Made by a program: the position numbers and the translations under genes. The notes below the pieces were generated by a model. That model did not search any database, had not been told where the DNA came from, and saw nothing but the letters and a program-made list of their open reading frames with translations. Positions 45,606-57,430 of a stretch of DNA of 64,000 nt are shown here, in pieces. Source of the stretch: Cornus controversa (lineage: Eukaryota > Streptophyta > Magnoliopsida > Cornales > Cornaceae); contig CM048845.1 in NCBI GenBank assembly GCA_026545225.1, positions 35,697,001 through 35,761,000 of the forward strand, given 5' to 3'. Every line of letters starts with the position of its first letter. Positions within the stretch are counted from its first letter, which is position 1.

Positions 45606-46172
45606 ATGAAGAACTTCAGCCTAAGAGCACCACTTCTCATATTGCTTGTTCTCCTTGTTACCAATTGCCTAGAAGCTGAAGCTCAATTTTGTAGACCAAG
45701 TGGCAAAATTAGAGGTAGAAAACCTCCTCCCGGACAATGCAACCAAGAGAATGACTCTGAATGTTGTGTGCAAGGCAAACTTTACACAACTTAGAAGTGT
45801 TCACCAACAGTTTCGAGTAATACTAAGGCGGTTCTCACTCTCAACAGTTTTCAGAAGGATGGAGATGGTAGCGGAGCATCAGAATGTGATAACAACTACC
45901 ACTCTGATGACACACCAGTTGTTGCACTATTAACTAGATGGCATAAGAGAGGAGGAAGGTGCCTCAACAACATCACCATTAGTGCGAATGGGCAGAGTGT
46001 AAATGCCATGGTCGTTGACGAGTGTGACTCTACTATGGGATGTGATGGAGACCATGATTATCAGCCTCCTTGTTCTAATAACATTGTTGATGCCTCAAAA
46101 GCTGTGTGGAAAGCCTTGGGTGTGCCTCAAGATAGCTGGGGCGAGTTGGATATTTCCTAGTCTGATGCTTAA
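45606..46172 (+). pseudogene. Kiwellin-like gene, copy 2, with two in-frame TAG codons
   Basis: Kiwellins are secreted, cysteine-rich plant proteins of the ripening/defence group; a maize member binds a fungal chorismate mutase effector. Here a signal peptide ([20 protein letters not shown], cleavage after EAEA) is followed by [85 protein letters not shown] and ASKAVWKALGVPQDSWGEL, in family order and length. The frame is intact except for TAG at 45792-45794, where kiwellins have a residue before KCSP (Tyr as I recall), and TAG at 46158-46160, four codons before the apparent original TAA at 46170-46172. No frameshift. It is probably a young pseudogene, less likely a read-through gene. Confidence 0.88.
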
Positions 46173-47747
46173 ATTGAACCTCTTGCTTCTGTCTTAAAAA
46201 GCTTTTTTACCTTTGGTGGATGTTTCTGCTGCTCTGTTTTCAGTTCAATGTGGATTGTAATAAATAGTATGTATATTGTATTTCATATTTCTCAAAGTTG
46301 TACACTGTATTAATTTCAGTTATTATTGTTCTAAATTTATGGTTGCATGAAATCACAAACTGATGTACATATATTTGTCCTTGCAGTATATCATCTACAA
46401 TACTCTGTTCAATTATGCAGAATATCTTCCTAAGAAAAACATAATAAGACCAGCAACCCTTTTAATAGAATACATTATTGTGGAACTCTATCCATAAATG
46501 GCCCTCTGTTCCAATGCAAGAAGAGATCTTTGAAGATTCATATATCTTAGGTAATAAACTATAGAGCATGTCCTTGTGTATAGCTTCATAACAACCACTA
46601 TAATTGAGAGGAAGCTACTTAAGTTCAAATTGGTAGTTTATTTAGTCTGCATTTAACGTCATGTGATATATCAAATCCAAAGAAAATATGGCCCGGGAGT
46701 CCAGTCCATCTCTTTTACTGCACCTGTGCATATCTCAATCAATTTCCCCTGTAATTCTGATATGTTATACGTCATACCATAATGTAAACGCATATAGCAT
46801 TATTGAAAATGGTGCAATACAACGCTGATTCTAAGATTTGGGTCCAGTTTACCCCTCTCAGCACTTGGTGTATAATGCTATCACGAGAGCTCTCTTTATT
46901 TCATTATTGAATTGTAAGGTTTATTAAATGACTCATTTGACTTCTCATATATTTCAAATAAGCGCTCTCCATCAACTTTCAAGGATGAATTTCCTTCAAA
47001 TAAAGGTTAGAATCCAAAATGCAATCCACCAAGCATAAGAAAAATATTTTTTTTCTTGGATGAATTACAGTTGATGCTATTCTGTCTATCCCATCATCAG
47101 AGATCTATAAAGCAGATATTCACCGAAAAAAAAAAATCTCTAAAGCAGATACTATGGTCACCCTGTTCTTGATTAATCAGGATCACCTTCAGTTGGGATC
47201 CTGTGTTTACGTCCTATGTTGATTACGCAACACAATACACTGCTTATAAATGAGCGATGAGATATTGTTGCGTAAACAATGTAAAATTATTATATAAGCA
47301 ATGTGAAGTTGCGCAAACGATATAAAATTGTCACGTTGGCGCATTGATACCACTACTAGAGCTAATTGGTTTTATGCCTCTTCTGAGAACAAAAAGGTTT
47401 GAGATACTTAGACTAGATTGGGACATTTCTCAGTGGGGTTGAGGTAGACAACTTGGGGGATTATATGCTATTCATTTCTTCATCCAGAGGGAATTGCATC
47501 TTTTTCACATAAGATAATTTTTGTATTCTTAGAGATATATTCAAATCTAAAATATGGCTCATGAAACTTGAATTTGTTCGACTTGAAGATGGAGTGTAGA
47601 ACCATGTTTCCCTACTGATACATATTCCTTCAAGAGCCCTTCTATATGGCTCTTAACAAATCCATGGTACTGGAAATTCCTCTGTTTAATTTTTTATATT
47701 GTCCTGAGGACTTTTTTTTTTTTTTTTTTGTAGTTTGCATGTCAACT
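46173..47747. other. Intergenic, no gene seen
   Basis: AT-rich. The part near 46960-47040 (CTCTCCATCAACTTTCAAGG) resembles 38330-38360 downstream of copy 1, again pointing to a segmental duplication. Short repeated GCGTAAACAATGTAAAAT/GCGCAAACGATATAAAAT words occur at 47270-47335, and a T-tract at 47711-47730 precedes the CACTA end. Confidence 0.5.
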
Positions 47748-48420
47748 CACTACAAGAAATTTGTTGTTTTGCAACAAAAATATTTGTCTATAAACATACC
47801 AAATTTGTCGCAAAAAGCTTTTAGGGACAGAAAAATTTTGTCGCGAGGTTGTCCCCTAAAGCCCATCACAAAAGGTTTTATGCCACAAAAAACTTTTGTT
47901 GCAAAAAATATCATATTTTGCAACAAAAATACACTTGTCACTAAAGATGTCACAATTAGCGACAAATTATTTGTCACTATTTCTCCAAAAATTTGTCGCT
48001 TATCACAACCCAATCCCAAGGACTTTTGTCGCTAAATATATAGCAATCTGCGACAAATATTATTTTGTCGCTAAATATATAGCAATCTGCGACAAATGTT
48101 ATTTTGTCGCTAAATATTGAACAATTTGCGACAAAATTGGGTTTGTAACTAAATCTAAAACAATTGGCAACAAAATAGACTGTCTCTAAAAAAAAATAAA
48201 ACAATTTGCAACAAAATTTGATTTGTCGCTAAATATTAAACAATTTGCAACAAAATACACTTTGTCCCTAAAAATAAAACAATTTGCAACAAAATATGTA
48301 TTGTCCCTAAAAACAAAACAATTTGAGACAAAACTAACTTTGTCACAAATGTAGTTATTTAGCAACAAATGTTGTTTGTCACCATTTTTTTTAGCGACAA
48401 AATTGCTTTTTGCAAAAATA
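47748..48420. repeat. CACTA terminus and subterminal repeat cluster
   Basis: After the terminal CACTACAAGAAAT, about 20 short repeats of the type TTTGTCGCTAAATA, GCGACAAA and TTTGCAACAAAA occur in both orientations within ~670 bp. Such clusters are the binding sites of the second CACTA protein (TNPA in En/Spm). The repeats near 48030-48120 (ATAGCAATCTGCGACAAAT) are nearly identical. Confidence 0.85.
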
Positions 48421-48922
48421 AATTATTATTTTTTATTTTCAGCAATCTTTTTCCCGTAATGTATATCAAACATTCCAATCAAACCTAAAATTTTACAAAT
48501 TCTATAAAGCATCAATCACAAATTATCCAAACTAATATTTTACAAATTAAAAACTAAAATATTCTATCATATATGTCCAAAGGTCCGTACATATTCTAAA
48601 TAAAGGATCAAAAGGAGATTCATACACAGAGAATAATTTAATTATATACAACAATAGAAAGATAGGAGATCCATAAATCTAATCCCATGTAAAATAGAAA
48701 GTACAAAAGTGAGTTTAACCTAGACCCATAAATAAAAGAACAAAAAAAAAGATAGTCAATGAGACGCCAACAAAAAGGAGATCCAAAAAGCTAATCCCAA
48801 CCACATGCAACCTGCAAAAAAAGGAGAGAAAAAATATGATTAGTTCAGTTGCATATAAACATATCATTCTATAATGATAATCATCATATATATATGACAC
48901 TACCTTCTATATTTCTGTTTTG

Positions 48923-51496
48923 AACTCTATTACTATTATGAAAAGGAGTTTCAATAATTCAAAAGTTAAAGCTAAAACGATCCAACTATTATAACACATA
49001 TAAATGGAGTTGGAGGATTGCACAAGAAGAATAGTAAAGAAATTTAATCAAATATAGCTAAAGTGATAAACAATCTACGGTGTTGCACCTATCTTATTTC
49101 TACTTACACAATGTCATTCAATTAAGTTTACTCTCCTAATAAAGAAAAAAAGATGTACACCTGACAAGCGTTTGCTTCTTTAATTATATATGTTAATTCC
49201 TTAATTATGTTTATATTATAGTTTTTATATTATTTTTGTATTTTTATTGTTTTTATGCATTTTTCCATAAATTTAATTAATTCATGTTACTTAGCACTAC
49301 AACAATGTCTTCGTGAAATGAAGATTCAAATTGGTGTCCAAATGTTTATCTGTCCAAGGATACAGAGTTCCGGATCGGAGATAATTTCAATTGTGTATAC
49401 ATATAATATACTCTTATATATTTCTATATAAATATTTATATATATTATATATATATAGTTATATATATTTATATATTATATACATATACACATGCACACA
49501 CATGGCAGCACACTGCCCAAGCCCACATCTGAAACCCATTTTCATTTTACTTCAACCCATTTCATCCATCCACAAACCCACTATCATATCCAGCCCATGC
49601 ATTAATCAAACCTAGCCCACCATTGATGACCCAAGCATTTTCACCTATTAGCCAAACCCACAAACTCATGGTAACTGAGCTCAACACCAACACCGCACCC
49701 ACTGCCCAGCCGTGAACCATGGCTACTTAACCACTTACCAATACAGTAAACTCATTACCTAACTCAACACCATTCAGCCCATGCAATGCAAAACAACACA
49801 TTCCATCCATGCACACAACTTCATTCCATTCATCACCAACCAACCTTCACCTAAACTACCAAACACTACCTTAATTGTGAACCTCACGAAGCAACCACTA
49901 GCATCACCTAAAGCCAACACAAACTTAGACCACCTCACCTTAGCCAAACAAAACCCAATATTAATCAACCATAAGCCAAATGGCAGCTTCACCACCATCC
50001 AAATAGCCCGCAACACCACAAAACACCACCACACAATCCACCGCCAGCCACACCCACGCGACCACCTGCTGCCACCGACTGCCAACTATCAACCAAGCCA
50101 GCCTACCTTACCTACCTTCTTCCATTACCCAAGTGTGCCACATCACCTAGCACCTAACCTAACCTACCAAGCCTAATCCAGTCAGCCGAGCACCATTGTT
50201 GTGCCATCCAATTCATGAAGCACCAAATACAAATCCTCACCATCAGCAAAAGCCATTCACAATGAAGAGAGAGTGGGTGAGAAAGAAAAATTGGTTGGGA
50301 AAAAGAAAGAAATGAGAGAGATGTGAGTGCTGTGAGAAGTGGAGAAAAAGAAAAGAAAGAAAAGAAAGAAGAAAAAAGAAGGTGAGAAGAGAAGAGTAGA
50401 GGAGTCACTGCCGAGGGTGGGAAGAGAAAGAGGGTGAGAAAGAAATTGGGAGAGAGAGAATATATATATATATACCCAAGCAGCCGTGAACCCACTGTCA
50501 AAGACCATGGCTGTCACCAACGGCACAGCCCACATATAACCAACCTCATCCAACCTATCTCCCCATGGCAGCAGACTCATTTCTTCCAACAACAATCGAA
50601 TCCACCACCTCTATGCCCTAACCTTCACCCACAAGACCCAAAAGCAAACCCATTTTCTTCACCACACACCCGAACCCAACATACCCACATCTCTCCATCA
50701 TCATCACCATTCATCAATGCACCATAACTTGCACCATCTTCCACTCACCACAACCTGCCAAAACCCATGCCATGCCCTATCCTGCCCACCACCATCCAAG
50801 CACTACCTGAATGCCCTCCAAGTTATCCTTCTCGTCTCCATTTTCTCTCATAGCCACTCAACAAATAACACAATAAATAACACATTATATATATATATAT
50901 ATATATATCATGTGGCAGGTAGTCGGATAAGAAAGAAATAAGAAAAGAAGTGTCGGCTGGGAAGTAAGGATAGGAACAAAACAAGAGAAGTGGGAGAGAA
51001 ATGAATAAAAGAAGAAAAAAGAAGAGGAAAATGGTGATAAGGTTTGGTCTGGTGCACCACTTGGGGTTATATAAAAAAATGATTCAGACAAAAGGCTGGG
51101 GAAGACATATACAATCATATTCATACACATCCAGGCATATTGAGCGACAGAAAGAGCTACTGGAATTCAGTAGCTCCTGCACTGAAATGTATTGAGAGGG
51201 AGAGAAGCTAAGGAGGGAAGGGAGGCTTCAACCATTCCTATGAGAAGCTAACTTCACTCCTAGTGGCTTGATATAGCCCGAGCTAAGTAACTATGTTTAT
51301 TTTGTAGTAATTTTGGGATTATACATAAAAGCCTAGTGTCTTGTTCAAATAACAAGTTTAATCCTCTTTATATTTATTTGATTCATAGTATCCTTCTTGT
51401 CTTAGAGTTTGATATGTCTCAAATGAATCTCTTTAGAACTCTATCACTATTATGAAAAGGAGTTTCAATAATTCAAAAGATAAAGCAAAAACGATC
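48923..51496. repeat. 60-bp direct repeats bordering a low-complexity block
   Basis: A 60-bp segment containing TATTATGAAAAGGAGTTTCA and AATAATTCAAAAG occurs at 48923-48982 and 51437-51496 with about four differences. The 2.45 kb between them includes a long AC-rich, G-poor strand (about 49490-50230 and 50520-50830), purine-rich stretches (50270-50460), two TA microsatellites (near 49430 and 50885-50909), and a right part (51200-51430) reminiscent of an LTR end. I see no gene. Confidence 0.55.
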
Positions 51497-51921
51497 TGTG
51501 TCTGTGTTTCTTATTGACCATTTTTTCTCATAATGTGTGTCGATGTACGCACTAAAGGTATATTTTTAGTTTTTTTGCTTCAAAGTTAGAAATTAAATAA
51601 ATTAACTCATAAAACATATCTAAATCAACCTAAGATCATAAAAAAGAGTAAAAGACTCATTAGCATAACTTGATTTAAAATACGCATTGGCCACTACGAT
51701 AGCTCATGCCAAGCACATATAAAATTACTGAAGAGCATTCAGGGACCGAGCTAGATAAGGCCCAGTGGTGGCCACTGCCATATATTTGTATTATTATGTG
51801 TAAAATCTTCACTAATTGTAAAAATGCCCCTAGCTTTCATTTGTGGCCCCCATAGATAAGGCCCAGTGGCCACTACTAATAGTGAAAAACCACATATAAA
51901 AATCTACGAATTGGGAGTGAC

Positions 51922-52113
51922 CTCACTAGGAAGATTTTCAGGATAGGTGTAGCAAATTCCTTGTTCATTCTCAAGTGTTGGGATGAATTCATCAATAAAC
52001 ATGTGAGATTTTGAGTTTCTCACTCCACATTTTGCTGCTAAATGTTCCAAAAGCTCTATAGTAGATGGATCAGATTTTACACCAGCAGGCAAGCCAGGCC
52101 ATTCATTAGACAC
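51922..52113 (-). pseudogene. Captured NAC-domain exon
   Basis: A minus-strand exon with an acceptor TCTCTGTGCAG directly before its start (52113) and a donor-like GTGAGGTC/GTCACT at its end (51920-51928). The translation SNEWPGLPAGVKSDPSTIEL, LEHLAAKCGV, SHMFIDEFIPTLENEQGICY, TYPENLP matches subdomain A and the start of subdomain B of the NAC DNA-binding domain, in the subgroup with an N-terminal extension before WPGLPAGVKFDP (NAC8/SOG1-like and relatives). Neighbouring NAC exons were not found, and both sides are CACTA sequence, so this looks like a gene fragment carried by the element. It cannot make a NAC protein alone. Confidence 0.7.
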
Positions 52114-52557
52114 CTGCACAGAGAAGCATCACAAAATACAACATTAAGAGTAGAGATATAAAGGAAGACACAATGCAGCTTGACTTATAATGGCATTAGG
52201 GTACAAATAAAATAATAAAAAAAAACTATGATCCAGTTATTCATCATCAGGCTGAGAGGGATCAAGTCGATACTAGAAAGATAATAAATCATGTGAAGTA
52301 TAAAATAATATTAGTCACTAGTTTGTAGAAATTTTATTATTGTCTAAGCTTTGCTCAACACTCTAAATGGTTTACAACTCCACAATAAAGATAATTTCTC
52401 CAAGAAAATATTAATGCATTAGCATAAAGTAGATAATTATATAAAGTAGCAAATTTAGTTGTCCCCTTGAATTTGAATGACCCCATTCATTTAATATAAA
52501 CATTTAAATGATGAAAGAAAGGACAACCAAAACATGAATTAAAATAGCCTTTATACC

Positions 52558-53228
52558 TCAATCCATATCACTTTCATTATCAGTGAATAACAATTCTTCA
52601 TCTTCCTCGTCATTTTCAAAGGATAGTAATTCTACATCTTCCTCGTCATCACACTAATCAATCAATGTATCATCTTCATCCTCACTCTCATCATCATTAA
52701 TGAAATCATTATTTATTTGGTCAACAGTTGTGTTGTTTGGCAAAACATCAGTCGCATCAATGTATGTTGGCTCGACATCTTCTCTATGCAATGGGTCCAA
52801 CTCTAGATCACCATATTGGACAGTTGTGTCAATGTATCCTGAATCTTCAACTTCATATGAATCAGCATCATCGTTTATTTCTTTATCTTCATCTACCAAT
52901 GACATCTCTGCAACTTGATACAAATTCCTAGGTGCTACCCTTTGCACAACATGCCAATTATTACCAAACTTAGGGTCTTTCATATAAAATACTTGCTCAG
53001 CTTGACATGCTAATGCATAAGGATCATCCTTGTACCACCTACTAGAAAGATTTACGCTCGTGATGTTACCATCTGAATGTATCCCCATTCTTTGGTTGCC
53101 AACATTCCACCAATCACACTTGAAGAGGTAGACTTTGTTTCCTCCCAAATATTTGAACACCATAACATCTACAAGAATACCGTAGAAATTAATTTCTTTG
53201 GAATCATGTTCTCCTTTCACAACCACCC
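52558..53228 (-). pseudogene. CACTA transposase C-terminal exon (DUF4216 end, acidic tail)
   Basis: From the insertion boundary at 53228 the frame reads VVVKGEHDSKEINFYGI, VFKYLGGNKVYLFKCDWW and WHVVQRVAPRNLYQV, the second part of DUF4216, then an acidic tail (NDDESEDEDDTLID). A stop at 52654-52656 interrupts it; the same frame continues CDDEEDVELLSFENDEEDEE to another stop at 52558-52560, so the first stop is probably a mutation. The exon is continuous with 62251-62413 once the inserted solo LTR is disregarded. Confidence 0.8.
53224..53228. repeat. Target-site duplication of the solo LTR (left)
   Basis: CACCC, repeated at 62246-62250. Confidence 0.85.
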
Positions 53229-54075
53229 TGTCACGCCCCGAAACCTGGACCGCCAGGACTCCCCCGGACCGACCCCGAATCCCGAGTGTGAACCTGTTCA
53301 CTCAACCCCGTGAATGATCTTAACCACACTTACACCATAGTATCGAGGTTTGATACCATGTATAACACTTCGATTTCTGAGTCCTAGAGAACCGGAGGTT
53401 AAACTGTCTATTTAGCCCCATAGACCCTCATTCACCGTAGAAGCTTAACTTAATTCTTACATATAAATACATACAACTCCATCTTAACCAACACCCATGG
53501 GCCCTATATCGAATCACACACCTTAGTGGAAATTTACTTGCCCACACCTTTGAGAAACACTCACTTTTAAGCCTCAAAACTTACTATGTTTGAAATATGA
53601 AAGTGATACCTATACCATTGGATAGAGAATTCAAAAATACTCAAGTTCAAAAAAAACCACACTCAATTCTGATCTAAAACGAAGAAATTACATCAAAATA
53701 AAGTTTTGAAAAATGCTGTGAATAGTAATTTCGATTGATCGAAAATGGGATTTCGATTGATCGAAATAAATCTCGATTGTGCGAAGATTTCACACTCTCA
53801 AGACCTCAGACCTGCAATATTTTGATTGATCGAAATGGGGGTTTCGATTGATCGAAATTCCTCTTGTTTGGACCCTAAAAATCATCATAAATCATCACCC
53901 CTTCACCCGATCGAAATGGGGGTTTCGATTGTGCGAAATAGGCATTTCGCATGATCGAAATGCTCCCCACGAGACCTCCAACAACCCTATACATGGTTCA
54001 TTTGGAGCCCAATCCACCTTCTATCATCCTAGAACTCCTCACACATGATCCATAAGATAAATGAAAGGTTCCAAC
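53229..54075. repeat. Solo LTR, first part
   Basis: Starts TGTCACGCCCCGAAACC. With 62073-62245 it forms one LTR of about 1020 bp (TG…CA) bounded by CACCC, with no primer binding site or internal region. It contains a cluster of the palindromic word TTTCGATTGATCGAAA and variants at about 53727-53965. Confidence 0.8.
53727..53965. repeat. Palindromic TTCGATTGATCGAAA cluster
   Basis: Seven or more partial or complete copies of CGATTGATCGAAA, CGATTGTGCGAA or CGCATGATCGAAA are spaced irregularly. Most are near-palindromes centred on GATTGATC or ATGATC. They could be protein-binding sites or a diverged minisatellite. Confidence 0.6.
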
Positions 54076-54973
54076 TGATGTTGTCTTAAAATTGTTAAAT
54101 AACTCGCAAGTGTACGAATCTATTAAAGTATAGTTCGGCAAGAACGAGGTCGAACCCAAGGGAATGCTTTGAGAAGAAAAACTAACACAAATTCAAATTA
54201 ATTTAAAACTAATCTAGTTTAAACAAAATTTGGTTGATTTGAGATAGATTAAACTAACATGCAAATAAAATAACACAATTAAAATCAAATAGAGAAAATA
54301 ACTAAGGTTTCGGATTCTACCACCATTAAATTCATGAAGCTTCTAATATTCATTTATTAATTCCCAAATTTGGAGTAGCAATCAAGAAATCAATCTATTG
54401 CTTACTCAAGATTTAACAATAAAGCACTATGAAAAATATATTAAAAAGGTAGATTTTCCTTCGCTTTACTAGTGTAAAATTCTAAGCATCCTATGTATCC
54501 AATTTAATGTAAAACATAAGATCAAAGATTATCACTTTTAAGAAATACAAACCCAAGCTCAGATTAATTATAATACTTTCTAACTACCACATATACATGA
54601 TATAAATGGTGAAAGAATAATAAAATAATTAATCACAAGAAGAAAAAATCATAAGCAATTAAATCACACACATGGGAATTAATTAATGAACAAAAGAACT
54701 TCACTTCATTAATGGAGGTTTCCTCCTCAACCCTAGTTGAGGAGTTTAGTTACACATAGTAGAAGAAGAAGATAACAAAATAAAAGACATAATAAATAAA
54801 TAAAACCCGGATTGTCTCTGTCTTCTCTGCCCTGGCCTCCACTTCTTTCCTCCTCCACAAAACAGCCACCAATTCACCTCTTTATACCCCAAGAGAATAC
54901 ATAAAGTCCTAATCCAATTAGGAGATAAAGTCCTAATCCAATTAGAAGAAAATTAGGGTTTTCCCGCAGCCCA
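54076..54973 (-). repeat. 3' LTR of the gag-only element
   Basis: Plus-strand start TGATGTTGTCTTAAAATTG and end CCCGCAGCCCA, i.e. TGGGCTGCGGG to AACATCA in element orientation. It contains an 18-bp tandem AAAGTCCTAATCCAATTA duplication near 54903-54945. Confidence 0.92.
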
Positions 54974-57430
54974 AAATAGGTAGATTTTTCTACTGACTTT
55001 TGGCTCAAGTTTTGACCCAGTAGAAGTTCGATTCACGAAATTTATGTGAAATACAAAAGTGTCCAGAATCGAATTTCGTTTAACCTTCGCGGGAATTAAG
55101 TCGAATTGACGCTCGAAAAGAAGGTTTTCAGTCCACTTTTCAAAACGGGATTAAAACTGGATTAAGTGTAGAATTGGGCTTCAGGCCCGTAATATTCTTA
55201 AGCAGTTGTAATTCTCTAGAACCTCTTCCTTGGGCTGATTTGAGTTGAAATATGGAGTTGAATGGACCCATTAGATGTAGGCTTCATATAACCTTCTTGG
55301 ATATCATCTTTAAAAGCCCAAAATCATGGTTTTATCTGAAATAATCATTAAGGCCTTGAAAAAGACAGAAAATACAAAAACAGAGTAAAATCACATATAA
55401 CCTATCACTAAGAGAATAAAATATGCAAATTAAGAGGCTAGAATGCGTAACATTCAACGCCCATCACACCCCCAAACTTACATATTGCTAGTCCCTTAGC
55501 AATAGAACAAAATAAAACTAAAACAAAGGAAACTAACTAAACACAAACTAAACTACCCAACTCCTCTTTCGTGGGAGAAACGATTGCATTTAGCATATGC
55601 AACAAGTCTTTGAACCCCTAGGTTCCCCCTAGTGGACGAGTTATAGTCTCGTGAGGGTTTCCAAAAATGTTACCCACAAACATTCAAAATTTCTGTTTAA
55701 ACATTAATAAAAAAGAAGATTACAATATATAGTTACAAACTTGCATTCAAGAATAATTTCAAATTTTCAAATCCTATAATTCAAAGTAATGGTCTCCACA
55801 CATAATTCACATCAACATATCTCAAAGTAACCAATTCTAGCTCCCTCGTGAAAAGTGAACTAGCAATCCTCTCATGTGGCATTACCCAGCTCCGAATATA
55901 TTAAGACACATACTCCTTCAACTCACTAGCTCCCCTTATTGAAATCATACTTCCAGACATGAATACATGACTTTTTCATATATTTTTTTTTCATTTTTTT
56001 TTATTGCTTTATTGGTTGTGCAATGTCTTGATCTATTAAGCTTTCTGAAAGACCCATGTACCAAGCTTTCAGTCAATGACTCCCAAACCAGATGGCTTTA
56101 GGGCACTAGGTGTTAAGACACCCCGAAGAACCTAATTACTCGAATCAGTCAAGCTACAAATCAAGACAACCAATGGTCATCTTTTCTCACCCTTTCACTT
56201 TTGACGCGAACACTCCGTGCTTCCTAAGGCATAGAGGCCCGGTTACTCATGAAAAGGATCAAATTGATTTTCTATTCATCACATATTCTTTTTTTTTTTT
56301 CATTGAAATCATGTAAATCACATCATCGGTACTTATTCTCAAGGGATACCAATTAATATCAAGTATATGTAATCCAACAACTCAAAGCCAAAGTCTATAC
56401 CCCATAAGATTTTGCTAGTGTGCCTATGCATGTGAGGAAACTAAAACCAATCACCCCAAGGCATGTCAATGCAAATAATGATTTAAACCACTAATTCAAA
56501 CCATAGTTTCTAAAAATTTAAAACATACTCAAAAATTGCAAGTTAAGCACCTACATAGAGTATTAATCTCTTGAAAAATGTCAAAACATCCTATCTAAAA
56601 ATAAAACAAAAGAAAATAAATAAAAAACTAAGAAAATAATGTAACCAAAAAGTCCTAGAACAAGAAAAATTTCATAAAAATTTCCCCCACTTCAATAAAG
56701 TACATAAAAGGCATCACCTTACCCCCAAACTTAAACTGTGCATTGTCCTCAATGTACATCCAATCAAAGCATAGAGAAGGGTTAGAACAATATTACCAGA
56801 AAACGGGAGTAGTGGCAAGAAAATAGAGCAAACTAATAGCATGAAGGTAATGAGGCCACTCCCCCAAACTTGGATGCTACATCCTGTCAAAACAACGACT
56901 ATACTCCAACGACCAAGTAAAATAATATGGGTGAAAATAAATATGAAACAGAAAGTAAATTTTTTTTTTTTTTTAAACCTAATCTTTACGTGAAAATCAC
57001 GGGAACTACTTTGCTCTCCATTCTCTGAACTGGTGGGTCCCAATTTTTTAAGATGTACATGTGATAAGATATTGATTATCCAGATACGCTAACGTATAGA
57101 GTATAAAGGGGTTGCCTTTCTTTATTAAAGTCATACTGTGTTGAAGCAATCTCGACAGTATTGGGTATCGAAACCAGACTTTAATAAACGAAAATCATCA
57201 ACTTTATCAATCATATCACAAATTGTAGAATTGGTACTACATACATAGTCAGAGAATGGGAGGCTATAACGGACCATTATGAATTTTTTTTTCTTTTTTA
57301 AAAAAAAAATTAAATACACAAAATGAAAGAAAAAAAAAAAACAATTGACACAAACTAAAAAATAAAAAGACACAAGTCCTAAAAATCCTAAAACGAATAA
57401 TGTACAATGATGATAAAAATGGACTATAAC
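54974..57430. other. Non-coding 3' internal part of the gag-only element
   Basis: No domain recognised on either strand. Two CCCCCAAACTTA words (near 55470 and 56723; minus-strand TAAGTTTGGGGG) stand out. They are commonly seen in Athila-like elements and may relate to plus-strand priming, but they are far from the LTR. Confidence 0.6.

Noticed and set aside
47646..48368. Open frames of 60-129 residues on both strands
   Set aside because: They arise from the subterminal repeat cluster of the CACTA end (recurrent FVAK/ICDK words), not from a gene.
49295..49330. CACTACAACAATG as another CACTA terminus
   Set aside because: No subterminal repeats follow and no matching inverted end was found; the word is short enough to occur by chance.
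49774..50595. Open frames of 97-131 residues in the AC-rich block
   Set aside because: Composition bias alone keeps both strands open; the products are Pro/Thr/His-rich or Trp/Gly-rich with no domain.
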